DNA of 36,582 nucleotides from an uncultured Eubacteriales bacterium (GTDB lineage: Bacteria; Bacillota; Clostridia; Oscillospirales; UBA644), in the NCBI GenBank assembly GCA_959604355.1, contig CAUHAO010000018.1, forward strand, positions 1 to 36,582, in the 5' to 3' direction. Shown one piece after another: positions 29,599 to 36,582 of the stretch. The notes beneath the pieces are model-generated. The model searched no databases and was not told where the DNA came from. It was given only the letters and a program-made list of their open reading frames with translations. A program made the translations under genes and the position numbers. How positions within the stretch are numbered: the stretch's first letter is position 1; the number at the start of each line of letters is the position of its first letter.

Positions 29599-31245
29599 TT
29601 AATTTGCGAGCCGCGTTTTCACGCCGATGCTGCCGACCGCCGCCGCGCCGATGCCGCAGACGCTCACGCGCACCGAGCCGCATTTCTTTTCGCGTGCCGC
29701 AAGCTCGAACGTCCTGCGCACACTGCTCCTTACGGTGAAGCAGTCCCGTGTGCCGTCGCTGTATTCCGCGACAACCTGAGCCGACGCGGGGAAGATGCCG
29801 CAGACGCTGACGGAGCTTACGCGCCTGCTGTTTCCGACCTCGACGGGGACGCTTGTGACGTTCCACGCGCAGTCGTTTTCCGTGTCGAAGCCGTCGGGCG
29901 TGAAGCAGAAGCATTTGAGCCGTCCGTCCGCGATGTCGCGCCAATAGACTTTGTCGCCGCAGACCGCGAACGCCTGAGAGGCACAGTCGCATGTCGTCCA
30001 TGCGGAGTCGGCCGATGACCATATGTACGCTTTGCCGCCGACGCTTACGATGTACCGCCCTCGGCACACGCACGCGACCGCTCCCGCGAAGGAAACGTCG
30101 CCGAGAGAGCCCGAAATGAGCACCGATGTGCGCCCGTCATAGACGCGCACACCGTCCGACGCGCAATAATAGACCTTTTCGCCCATCGTGCAGACCGTTT
30201 CGCCGCATCCGATGTCCGCTCCGGGGAACGCATATGCTGTAACGGTGAACGCCTTGCCACTACGCTTAACGCGGTGAATGACGTTCTGTTTGAAGAATAC
30301 CGGCGTGTCGCCGAGAGTTGCCGCACCCGTGAACACTCCGTCCGTGAAAACATCGGTTCGGAACGAGTCGTCCGCCGTCTGTGAGGAGTAATTGAAGTTG
30401 AACGGGTCGCCGGGTTTTGACGCGCAAATGCGGTCAACGCCGTTGTTTCGCGCGCAGCACCAGAGCCTTCCGCCGGCGGTGCTGACGTACGCCGCGTCGG
30501 GAATGTTGAGGCTCACGGTGATGGGCGTGCGCTGATTGAGCGAGCCCTGCACGACACCGACGACGACAATGAAATCATCGCCCTTGCAGACGACGCGGGT
30601 GTAGCCGTTCATTTGTCCGAATGTGCAGTCATCTACCTTTACACCGTCGCCTACCTCGAACATCCTGTCGATTTGGGGTGCGTCGATGCGAACGTAGCTT
30701 TCCTTGACCTCGACCCACGTTAAAGCGGTGCGCACGCGCACGACGTTGGGGATGACGGATGTATCGACCCACATTGCGCCGATATGTGTCGTTGTCGGCT
30801 CGGTATCGGTGACCTTCGTCAGCAGGGACGAGCCGTCGATGCCGCAGAGGGTGAGGGTCGTGCTGTTGCAAGAGGTGTAGGTTTTGACCATCGTGCCGAA
30901 GTCTTCGGGGTCGAGGGTGTTGAAGTAGACCTTGTCGGGGTGTATGATGATGTATTTGCCGAGTTTTGTGAGGCGCTTTGTGCCGGGGGTGATGCCGATG
31001 TCGTACGCCGTGCCGTGGAAAACGATGCTTGAGCCGCTTATCCAGACGGGTTCGCCGTCGCAGGCGACGATGCCTCCGAAGGAGGGGAGCGAAGAGCCGA
31101 TGCCGTGGGCAGAGCGGGTGTGAAGCATGCCGCCCGGGCCGTTGCAGAGGTTATGAGCCGCCGCAACGGAGCCGTCGCCCATGCCGCGCAGACCTTCGAA
31201 CGTTACGCGGTCGTATTTCGGGACGGGGAGAGTGTCGAAATGCAT
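29599..31245 (-). CDS. Beta-propeller-like phage tail/head-completion protein
   Basis: The 548-residue protein starts MHFDTLPVPKYDRVTFEGLRG (start at 31245, AAAGGAG six bases before). It is all-beta, with recurring propeller-like strands (GTKRLTKLGKYIIIHPDKVYF, GGRLWCCARNNGVDRICASKPGD, GDTPVFFKQNVIHRVKRSG, GEKVYYCASDGVRVYDG, CRGRYIVSVGGKAYIWSS). Position after two small connector-like genes and its propeller look recall P22 gp10-type stabilisation proteins that close the portal, but similarity was judged only by eye. Cys content is unusually high for a virion protein. It is the largest tail gene; no tape measure precedes it. Confidence 0.65.
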   Translation of the reverse strand: MHFDTLPVPKYDRVTFEGLRGMGDGSVAAAHNLCNGPGGMLHTRSAHGIGSSLPSFGGIVACDGEPVWISGSSIVFHGTAYDIGITPGTKRLTKLGKYIIIHPDKVYFNTLDPEDFGTMVKTYTSCNSTTLTLCGIDGSSLLTKVTDTEPTTTHIGAMWVDTSVIPNVVRVRTALTWVEVKESYVRIDAPQIDRMFEVGDGVKVDDCTFGQMNGYTRVVCKGDDFIVVVGVVQGSLNQRTPITVSLNIPDAAYVSTAGGRLWCCARNNGVDRICASKPGDPFNFNYSSQTADDSFRTDVFTDGVFTGAATLGDTPVFFKQNVIHRVKRSGKAFTVTAYAFPGADIGCGETVCTMGEKVYYCASDGVRVYDGRTSVLISGSLGDVSFAGAVACVCRGRYIVSVGGKAYIWSSADSAWTTCDCASQAFAVCGDKVYWRDIADGRLKCFCFTPDGFDTENDCAWNVTSVPVEVGNSRRVSSVSVCGIFPASAQVVAEYSDGTRDCFTVRSSVRRTFELAAREKKCGSVRVSVCGIGAAAVGSIGVKTRLAN

Positions 31246-31261
31246 TTCGCGCTCCTTTCCG

Positions 31262-31642
31262 TCAAAATGACATGCAGGTGCGCGTTTTGCGCGGATGTGA
31301 CGCGGCGTAAGACGAGCGGAAGAGCCTGAAAGCGGCGGTGAAGCATTTGGACATATCGTTGAAGCGCGCGATGTCGCCCGTTTCGAGGCATATTTTGCTG
31401 CAAAGCAGGTATGTGTAGACGTCCTTGTTTTGCTCGGGGCACGCGAGCGGCTCTGACAGGTCGGTGTCGGGCGTGTAGCCCTCAAATGGCGTGTCGGGGG
31501 CGTTCTCGCGCTTGTCGATTATCATCAGGCGCACGCGGCTGTCGAACGCGCTGAGCCACTCTATCTTTTTCTCGACGGGGATGTCGTTGGGAATGAGGCT
31601 GTCGGCGTCGCAGATGGCTTTGGTTATGGTTATGTTTGTCAT
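31262..31642 (-). CDS. Phage head-tail connector-like protein
   Basis: The 126-residue, mostly helical protein follows the capsid region and precedes the propeller protein, the place of head-tail adaptors such as P22 gp4. Visible segments are VEKKIEWLSAFDSRVRLMIIDKRE and LACPEQNKDVYTYLLCSKICLETGDIARFND. AAAGGAG lies 6 bases before the ATG. Assignment is by position and size only. Confidence 0.6.
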   Translation of the reverse strand: MTNITITKAICDADSLIPNDIPVEKKIEWLSAFDSRVRLMIIDKRENAPDTPFEGYTPDTDLSEPLACPEQNKDVYTYLLCSKICLETGDIARFNDMSKCFTAAFRLFRSSYAASHPRKTRTCMSF

Positions 31643-31666
31643 TTTTAACTCCTTTACGCTTTTTCT

Positions 31667-31885
31667 CTATTCGGCGTTTTTTGCGAGTTTTTCGGCCTGT
31701 AAAGCCGCGTAGCGTTCGGCTTTCTGCGACGTTTGGAGCACTTCCGCCGCGCAGACGGGAAGCTCGACCGTCATACCGCGCTTTATGCGCCATGTGCGGC
31801 AGTTGACGGAGACGAACACGTCATCCTCCGCGACGCCGCGTATATACGGCAGGTTGATTTTGACAGTTATTTCATTTTTTTTCAT
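31667..31885 (-). CDS. Small phage structural protein
   Basis: The 72-residue protein starts MKKNEITVKINLPYIRGVAE and contains DVFVSVNCRTWRIKRGMTVELP, a beta-rich motif common in small proteins just after the capsid gene of clostridial phages (often annotated hypothetical, possibly capsid decoration or closure). The C-terminus is a charged helix (AERYAALQAEKLAKN). The start at 31885 has AGGAGG upstream; longer frames enter the hairpin island. Confidence 0.66.
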   Translation of the reverse strand: MKKNEITVKINLPYIRGVAEDDVFVSVNCRTWRIKRGMTVELPVCAAEVLQTSQKAERYAALQAEKLAKNAE

Positions 31886-31903
31886 ATGTTCCTCCTTTAT
31901 TAT

Positions 31904-31990
31904 GCCGGCGGCAGCGCGCGGCGCGCGCGCCGTGGGCCCGCTCCGCGGCCCCACGGCGGCAAATCCCGTTTCGGGATTTGCGCCGCCGGC
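31904..31990. repeat. Cloverleaf-like multi-hairpin element D (capsid 3' island)
   Basis: Outer arms GCCGGCGGC (31904-31912) and GCCGCCGGC (31982-31990) differ from those of B and C by two compensating base pairs. Inside are a GCGC-rich hairpin (31913-31928), 13-base arms GCCGTGGGCCCGC and GCGGCCCCACGGC around TCC with one mismatch (31929-31957), and GCAAATCCCG/CGGGATTTGC around TTT (31959-31981). Bases 31991-32047 show nothing else recognisable. Confidence 0.83.
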
Positions 31991-32047
31991 GTGCATGCCG
32001 TGGGATGATTTACAGAGTTACGCTTTTATTCCGCCCCGCAATCCATA

Positions 32048-32264
32048 CCCCGGCGGCGTGTCGCCGCAGCCATGCCCGGAGACGTGCAGGTTAAAAGAGA
32101 AATTGCAGTCTCCGCCGGATTTGGCTGTAAGGGGGCTAAAAGCGAAGCGTCGCAGTCATACCCGGGCGGCGTGCCGCCGCAGCCATGCCCGGAGACGTGC
32201 AGGTCAAAAGAGAAATTGCAGTCTCCGCCGGATTTGGCTGTAAGGGCTAAAAGCGAAGCGTCGC
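32048..32264. repeat. R3-type repeats directly 3' of the capsid gene
   Basis: Two ~113-bp copies (GCCATGCCCGG at 32069 and 32182) contain the R3 core in reverse complement: CGGCGGCGTGTCGCCGC-like hairpins, CATGCCCGGAGACGTGCAGG and TCTCCGCCGGATTTGGC. Directly after the capsid stop, on the minus strand, AGCGA and TCGCT pair around CGCT and are followed by TTTT. Confidence 0.87.
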
Positions 32265-33509
32265 TCAGTTCTCTTCGTCGGTTGCGCTGTAAGAAGAGCC
32301 GCATTCCAGACGGATAAGACGTTCCTGGTACAGGATCTTCGCGGCGTGGCTTGCCTTCCAGCCGACGGTGCTGAACTGATTGAGGGGACCTCCGATCTTG
32401 TCCTTGGGCTTGATTATCATTTCGAGGGACGCGCCGTTGGGCTCGACGATACCGTAAGCATCTCTGCCGAGGAAGAGGCAGCCGTAGACCGCGCTTCCGT
32501 CCTTGCCCGCGCCCTGACCGCAGATCATGTCGCCGACGGAGAGAGAGGTGACGGCGGTGCCGAGGGTGAGCTTCGCGCCTGCCGCGTTGTACTCTATCTT
32601 CGTGACGGTGTTTGCCGAGCCGTTAACGTATACGGGAATGGCGATTTCGGGAACATACGCCGCGCCGTTCTCTTCGATGAGGGATTGGCTGACGATGACC
32701 GCGGTAGTGGAGGAGGACACGGCGGTCGCGACGGTAAGTCTGCCGAAGCCCGCGTAGATTTCCGCAGGTGCGTAGACCTTCGCCTCGGTCGTCTGCACGA
32801 AGCGCACGCCGTGCAGTTCGCCGATTTCGCCGTTGAATATCTCTTTGACGGCCGCGTATTTATGCGCCTCGTTCCATGCCTGGCTCATGCGCAGGTCTTC
32901 CGCGACGGAGGGGTGGATGATGGCGACATAAGAACCGTTGATGGTGGGAGTTTTCATTTTTTTGAGGCTCGTTGCCGCTTTCGCGACGAGCTTGTCTGTG
33001 AGCTTGCAGTCCGCGGTGATGTCCGCACGGCTCTCGACGGGGGTGCTGTCGGACTTGTCCGCGTAGATGACGTTTGTGCCGCTCTGAAGCTCGTTTCTGG
33101 TTATCGCATCGAGCGTCTCGCCCGCCTGTGCGCCGTGTTCGACAGCCGCTTCCGCGAGAACGTTGTCGACCGCCGCGAACTCAAGTCTGTCGGAAATGGG
33201 TGTGTAGTCACCGTACTGCTGGATGTTCGCTTCGACCTTTGACACGTTGAGCTTGTTGCCGTCGGGGATGACGCCCTCGGTAAGAGGCTTGAGCGCTTTG
33301 CCGAAGGAATGCCAGCGTCTCCACTCGACTTTTTCGCCGCGGCCGCCCTTGAGCGCCTGCTTCATGCCGAACTGGTTGTGGTACAGCTCGCCGCGTGCGG
33401 CGGTGAGAAGTGCGGTGTCGTAGAAGGATTTCATCTCGGGGGAGAGGTCGTTGCCGTTGTCTGCGGCGGTGGTGAGGTTGATGTTTGTGATGGTGTTGTT
33501 TTCGCTCAT
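32265..33509 (-). CDS. Major capsid protein, N4-gp56 family
   Basis: The 414-residue protein shows the N4-gp56-type HK97-fold signature: FYDTALLTAARGELYHNQFGMKQALK, then VEWRRWHSFGKALKPLTEGVIPDGNKLNVSKVEANIQQYGDYTPISDRLEF and GETLDAITRNELQSGTNVIYAD; later AIIHPSVAEDLR and FGRLTVATAVSS. It forms the phage head. The start at 33509 (MSENNT) has AAAGGA nine bases upstream; the ATG at 33527 covers that site. It follows the scaffold-like gene, and its 3' end carries a repeat island. Confidence 0.92.
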   Translation of the reverse strand: MSENNTITNINLTTAADNGNDLSPEMKSFYDTALLTAARGELYHNQFGMKQALKGGRGEKVEWRRWHSFGKALKPLTEGVIPDGNKLNVSKVEANIQQYGDYTPISDRLEFAAVDNVLAEAAVEHGAQAGETLDAITRNELQSGTNVIYADKSDSTPVESRADITADCKLTDKLVAKAATSLKKMKTPTINGSYVAIIHPSVAEDLRMSQAWNEAHKYAAVKEIFNGEIGELHGVRFVQTTEAKVYAPAEIYAGFGRLTVATAVSSSTTAVIVSQSLIEENGAAYVPEIAIPVYVNGSANTVTKIEYNAAGAKLTLGTAVTSLSVGDMICGQGAGKDGSAVYGCLFLGRDAYGIVEPNGASLEMIIKPKDKIGGPLNQFSTVGWKASHAAKILYQERLIRLECGSSYSATDEEN

Positions 33510-33587
33510 GTTTTTGATTCCTTTCATTTTTCGGTTTGACTTTTTTTATATATAGATTCCGGATTCTATATCTCTTTTAACGTGGCG

Positions 33588-34109
33588 TCAGAATGTTATC
33601 TTTTCGCCGTTTCGTGCCCGCTCGATGACGTCTTCTATCTCCTGCTTCGTCATCTTCGATGGCTCCACGCGCCACACGGGCGGAGGCGCGACATATATGC
33701 CGTTTTCGACGGGACGGAAGGGGATATTCCTCCCCGTATCGGTCAATTCTTCATCTGATTCGCCGTTTTCGCTCCCTTTTTCGGGGTCTTCCGCGGCAAT
33801 TTCCGTGCTGTTGCTCCCTTTTTCCTCTTTTTCGCAAACGTCGGCATGCGTCGTAACGCTTCCGCTCCCTGTGGTGGCGGGTTCGGGTGTGTTTTTGTCG
33901 CTTCCGCTCCCTGCGGCGGCGGATTCGTGCACGTTTTTGTTGCTTCCGCTCCCTGTGGCGGCGGATTCGGGCGGTATTTCCGAGTTGTTGCCCCACTTCT
34001 CGGGAATGTCGTCGGAAATTTCGGAGTCATCGCACTCCTTGGGGCGCGAGGGGAAGAGATTTACGAGGTCGCGCAGAAATTTCATTAGCGCGGTCTGTGT
34101 TGACTGCAT
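33588..34109 (-). CDS. Scaffolding-like phage protein with internal 14-residue repeats
   Basis: The 173-residue acidic protein lies between portal and capsid, the usual place of scaffolding protein. The N-terminus is a helical segment (MQSTQTALMKFLRDLVNLFP). The middle (about 45-90) has three tandem 14-residue repeats of the type ESAATGSGSNKNVH, encoded by 42-bp DNA repeats at about 33855-33980. The C-terminus is basic/amphipathic (SKMTKQEIEDVIERARNGEKI), as scaffolds often have for capsid binding. The start at 34109 has AGGAGG upstream. No protease motif is seen. Bases 33510-33587 include a dyad with arms ATATAGA and TCTATAT. Confidence 0.65.
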   Translation of the reverse strand: MQSTQTALMKFLRDLVNLFPSRPKECDDSEISDDIPEKWGNNSEIPPESAATGSGSNKNVHESAAAGSGSDKNTPEPATTGSGSVTTHADVCEKEEKGSNSTEIAAEDPEKGSENGESDEELTDTGRNIPFRPVENGIYVAPPPVWRVEPSKMTKQEIEDVIERARNGEKITF

Positions 34110-34160
34110 TTTTTGTCCTCCTTTATTTTTTAAGTATTTGAAGTATCTTTTATGTCGAAC

Positions 34161-34233
34161 ACGGCGCGCCGTTGTGCGCCTCTGCGAGGCGCACAACGAG
34201 CAAATTCCCGTGGGAATTTGCGTCGCGGGCGAC
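34161..34233. repeat. Multi-hairpin element E (portal-scaffold gap)
   Basis: Four hairpins in a row: palindrome ACGGCGCGCCGT (34161-34172), 13-bp arms CGTTGTGCGCCTC and GAGGCGCACAACG around TGC (34170-34198), GCAAATTCCC/GGGAATTTGC (34200-34221), and GTCG/CGAC (34222-34233). The second and third match the fold and arm lengths of elements A and D with different bases. A clear outer stem is not seen. AAGCCGC/GCGGCTT (34260-34278) forms a further hairpin. Confidence 0.78.
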
Positions 34234-34305
34234 GTACTGCACATTTAATTTACTTTTTCAAGCCGCGTTTTGCGGCTTATTCTTTTGCCTCCGAAGCAAT
34301 CCCGA

Positions 34306-34565
34306 TCCGGCGGAAACTGTGCATTATCTTTTCTTCTGCACGAATCCAAATCCGGCGGAGACTGTGCTTCATCTTTTGTTCTGCACGAATCCAAATCCGG
34401 CGGAAACTGTGCATTATCTTTTCTTCTGCACGAATCCAAATCCGGCGGAAACTGTGCATCATCTTTTATTCTGCACGAATCCAAATCCGGCGGAAACTGT
34501 GCTTCATCTTTTGTTCTGCACGAATCCAAATCCGGCGGAAACTGTGCATAATCTTTTCTTCTGCA
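34306..34565. repeat. 45-bp tandem repeat (6 copies) in the portal-scaffold gap
   Basis: Copies start at 34306, 34351, 34396, 34441, 34486 and 34531 with exact 45-bp spacing. The unit contains TCCGGCGGAAACTGTGCATT, then ATCTTTT and CTGCACGAATCCAAA; it is a shortened form of R3. Because 45 is a multiple of three, long artificial frames run through it on both strands. Confidence 0.95.
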
Positions 34566-34626
34566 CGCCTCCGGATATGGGTGCAGCGTCACGCTGCCGG
34601 GCATGGCTGCGGCGCCTCGCCGCCGG
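34566..34626. repeat. R3 core hairpins directly 3' of the portal gene
   Basis: Contains CCTCCGGATATGGGTGCAGC and GCATGGCTGCGGCGCCTCGC. The hairpin GCGGCG-CCT-CGCCGC lies next to the portal stop codon (TAG at 34629-34627 on the minus strand), as in the islands after the lysin and gene 24254. A second hairpin, CAGCG-TCA-CGCTG, precedes it. Confidence 0.85.
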
Positions 34627-36462
34627 CTATTTGGGCATCGCCGCCTGACGGGACTTTTTACGCGCGCTGGTCATCCATGACGGCTCGTCGGATGATTTTT
34701 TGAGGTTGTTTTTGCGGATTTTCTTCTTGCCGCCCGACGTATACGCAACGTATTCGCCCTCGACGCTTTCGCCGAGAGATGTGCGGATGCGCGCCGCAAG
34801 CTCATCCTTGCCCGCGAAATCCATCGTGTCGAGCATCAGCAGTGCCGCGTCAGCATTTTCGGGGTCGAACGCGCCCATCTCAAAGAGCTGGATGGCAAGC
34901 TCGTTGAGCTCCATCTTCTTGTACGGATCCGCCTGATGCGCGCTCACTTTTATGTCGAACACGGGACGGCGCAAGCCGCAGAGGTCTTTGTTGCTGTATT
35001 CGCTGAAATCCTCGCCGCTGATGCGGAACCAGCGCGGCAGGTCGTAGAACTCGCGGATGAGCTCGATGCACAGATTGACGACCTTCCTGAACGCCGCGTA
35101 TGTCGCTCTGATGCAGTCGCGCGACTGCTTGCTGCCTGCTTCCTGTATCGCCGCGATCGCGCTCGCCGCCGTAACGCCCGCCACCGTGCCGCCCGTTGTC
35201 ACGTCTCGCGTACCCGTCACTTCCTTGAGCTCGTTTATTTTGTTTGAGAGTATCTGTAGATACACGCCGTCTATCGGTGTGACGTTGACCTGACGGATCG
35301 CGTCTTCGCCCAGCGCACCGTCAACGTGTACGAAATCGTTTTGCCAGTCCGCAAATTCCGCCTCGTCCACCGAGCCGTCCTCACGGATGAAATATCTCGG
35401 ATGCGACGCCGCGAGCGCGTTCTTCATCATCGCCGCGCTGAGCATGTCTATCTGCTGCTGTGCGGACTTGCCGATGTCCGTGTAGCCGTAGCCGCAGATG
35501 CTGCCCTCGATGTCGAAAAGACTGTCGAACACGAACGGATACAGCCCGTGCGCATACCAGCCGCGCTCGCTCACGGCGGGGTCGTCTTCGGAAGCGTAAA
35601 GCACGGTGTCGCCGACGAATTTGCAGTATTGCAGTATCTTTTTGCCGTTTTGGCAGGTGTGGTAATACCAGTCGATGACGAGCGTTTTGTCGGACGTGTC
35701 GACGGCGCTGTCATAGATGAACTGTGTGCTCACGGTCGTCCGCATCGGCAGTTTTGCTTCAAGCTGCGGCCATTGCTGACAAAGCAGGTCGTTGGACTGA
35801 AGACAGACGTGGAACACGTTTCCCGACGCCTGGATGTCGGTTATTCCCGGTTCCCAGAAGAGGCTCGCAAGGTCGCATTTCTTTATCGAGATGTCGCCCT
35901 TGCCGTTGTTGAGCGCGGTGTCCCAGAACACGCCGTAGACGCCCGTGCCCTGCTTGAGCTTGTACCACGCCACATCGCTGTATGTGTCCTCGAAGCCCGT
36001 CTGCTCGAGCACTACGGGAATGAGCTTTGTCAGCCTGCGTGCCTCTTCAAGGTCGTCGAGCGAGCGCGGCATTATCGTCGGTTCGGGGTAGCCGTCGATG
36101 AGGTCGGCGTGCTTTGAAACGATGCAAGACCACAGCCAAGCGGAGTTGGGAACATTGCTTTGCGCCGCGGGGATGCCCGTTTCCGCCCTGCCGCGCAGAC
36201 GCCAGAACTCCTCGTTCTCGACGATGCGGCGTTCTATGTCGCGCTTTCCTTCTTTGTATTTCCGCAAAGTTTCGGTCGCCGCGCGCAGACGTTCTTTCGT
36301 CATTTTGCGTCCCTCTTCCGCGTCCTCGGGCTTCTGTTTTTTCGCTTCGAGTGCGGCAAGAGCGCGGGTGTCATGCTCGATGCGATGCTTGAGCAGCTTT
36401 TCCTTGCGCCATTCGGGCGTCATGTAGCTGTAATCGGGGTAATCTGAGTTTTTCTGCTGCAT
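34627..36462 (-). CDS. Phage portal protein
   Basis: The 611-residue protein forms the ring through which DNA enters the head. Features: a charged helical N-terminus (about 1-85), the portal-like NVPNSAWLWSCIVSKHADLIDGYPEPTIMPRS (about 100-132), TGVYGVFWDTALNNGKGDISIKKCDLASLFWEPG (about 170-205), VDGALGEDAIRQVNVTPIDGVYLQILSNKINELKEVTGT (about 380-420) and an Ala-rich AGVTAASAIAAIQEAGSK helix. Length and segments fit portals of short-tailed phages paired with N4-gp56 capsids. The start at 36462 (MQQKN), 7 bases after AAAGGAG, is preferred over the TTG two codons earlier. The upstream terminase is outside the window. Confidence 0.87.
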   Translation of the reverse strand: MQQKNSDYPDYSYMTPEWRKEKLLKHRIEHDTRALAALEAKKQKPEDAEEGRKMTKERLRAATETLRKYKEGKRDIERRIVENEEFWRLRGRAETGIPAAQSNVPNSAWLWSCIVSKHADLIDGYPEPTIMPRSLDDLEEARRLTKLIPVVLEQTGFEDTYSDVAWYKLKQGTGVYGVFWDTALNNGKGDISIKKCDLASLFWEPGITDIQASGNVFHVCLQSNDLLCQQWPQLEAKLPMRTTVSTQFIYDSAVDTSDKTLVIDWYYHTCQNGKKILQYCKFVGDTVLYASEDDPAVSERGWYAHGLYPFVFDSLFDIEGSICGYGYTDIGKSAQQQIDMLSAAMMKNALAASHPRYFIREDGSVDEAEFADWQNDFVHVDGALGEDAIRQVNVTPIDGVYLQILSNKINELKEVTGTRDVTTGGTVAGVTAASAIAAIQEAGSKQSRDCIRATYAAFRKVVNLCIELIREFYDLPRWFRISGEDFSEYSNKDLCGLRRPVFDIKVSAHQADPYKKMELNELAIQLFEMGAFDPENADAALLMLDTMDFAGKDELAARIRTSLGESVEGEYVAYTSGGKKKIRKNNLKKSSDEPSWMTSARKKSRQAAMPK

Positions 36463-36527
36463 TGTCAATCTCCTTTATATTTGTGTTTATACATCTCTTC
36501 TATATATATTTTTTTTATATATCTCTT

Positions 36528-36582
36528 TCTGCCGCGAGCCGCGGTACCCATGCCCGGAGACGTGCAGGTCGAAGGACGGTGT
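36528..36582. repeat. R3-type repeat upstream of the portal gene, cut by the window edge
   Basis: GCCGCGAGCCGCGGTACCCA and CATGCCCGGAGACGTGCAGG match the reverse-complement R3 core, in the same orientation as the capsid island. Between it and the portal start (36463-36527) is AT-rich sequence with runs of TATATA. It probably follows the stop of the next upstream late gene. Confidence 0.75.

Noticed and set aside
34152..34703. Repeat-rich open frames in the portal-scaffold gap
   Set aside because: They follow the exact 45-bp period on both strands and have no ribosome site; they are products of the repeat.

Overview
The window looks like a chromosomal piece of an uncultured clostridial Firmicute. 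The signs are a class III glutamine synthetase, an ANTAR regulator with leader hairpins, an Asn-type T-box, ECF transporter use, near-consensus sigma-A promoters and CCA-encoding tRNAs. Base composition is moderate to high in GC.

Positions 199-16434 are a nitrogen assimilation block built from two divergent arms. The minus-strand arm reads: GltB-type amidotransferase (4969-6066), ferredoxin-fused GltS synthase domain (3470-4972), ECF S-component (2905-3465), GXGXG domain (2046-2765), short type I glutamine synthetase (817-2031) and an ANTAR regulator (199-783). The plus-strand arm reads: glnN (6468-8564), an Amt permease fused to a PII domain (8583-10298), a T-box leader and asnB (10761-12344), guaA, pyrG and nadE. 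Ammonia uptake, glutamine and glutamate synthesis and several major users of ammonia or the glutamine amide are therefore together. Both divergent leaders carry hexaloop hairpins with A at loop position 1 and G at position 4, each overlapping a terminator-like hairpin. This is the signature of ANTAR RNA targets, and the ANTAR gene ends the left arm.

Positions 16584-17742 hold tRNA-Arg(TCT) and tRNA-His(GTG). Each is followed by a tandem array whose units repeat the last ~20 bases of that tRNA (period 119-120 bp for Arg, 255 bp for His), an architecture like the E. coli tyrT repeats.

Positions 17767-22267 carry a small P-loop kinase-like gene, a DtxR/MntR regulator, and a blaI-blaR1-like pair with a two-operator promoter.

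Positions 23015-36582 are late genes of a prophage, all on the minus strand and read right to left: portal, scaffold-like protein, N4-gp56-type capsid, connector-like proteins, a beta-propeller-like tail protein, BppU-like, CBM-like and kelch-like receptor-binding proteins, a leucine-rich-repeat protein, holin, XkdX, small membrane proteins and an M23-type lysin. No tape measure or sheath is seen, which suggests a short-tailed phage. Terminase, integrase and the far end lie outside the window.

The most unusual content is a family of modular intergenic islands: hairpin-rich tandem repeats (called R3 and R2 here), a cloverleaf-like cluster of near-perfect hairpins, and another tandem repeat (R1). 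They occur in a fixed order directly downstream of stop codons, in phage (after portal, capsid, gene 24254-24610 and the lysin) and in host DNA (after the blaR1-like gene). The hairpin sequences differ between islands while pairing is kept.
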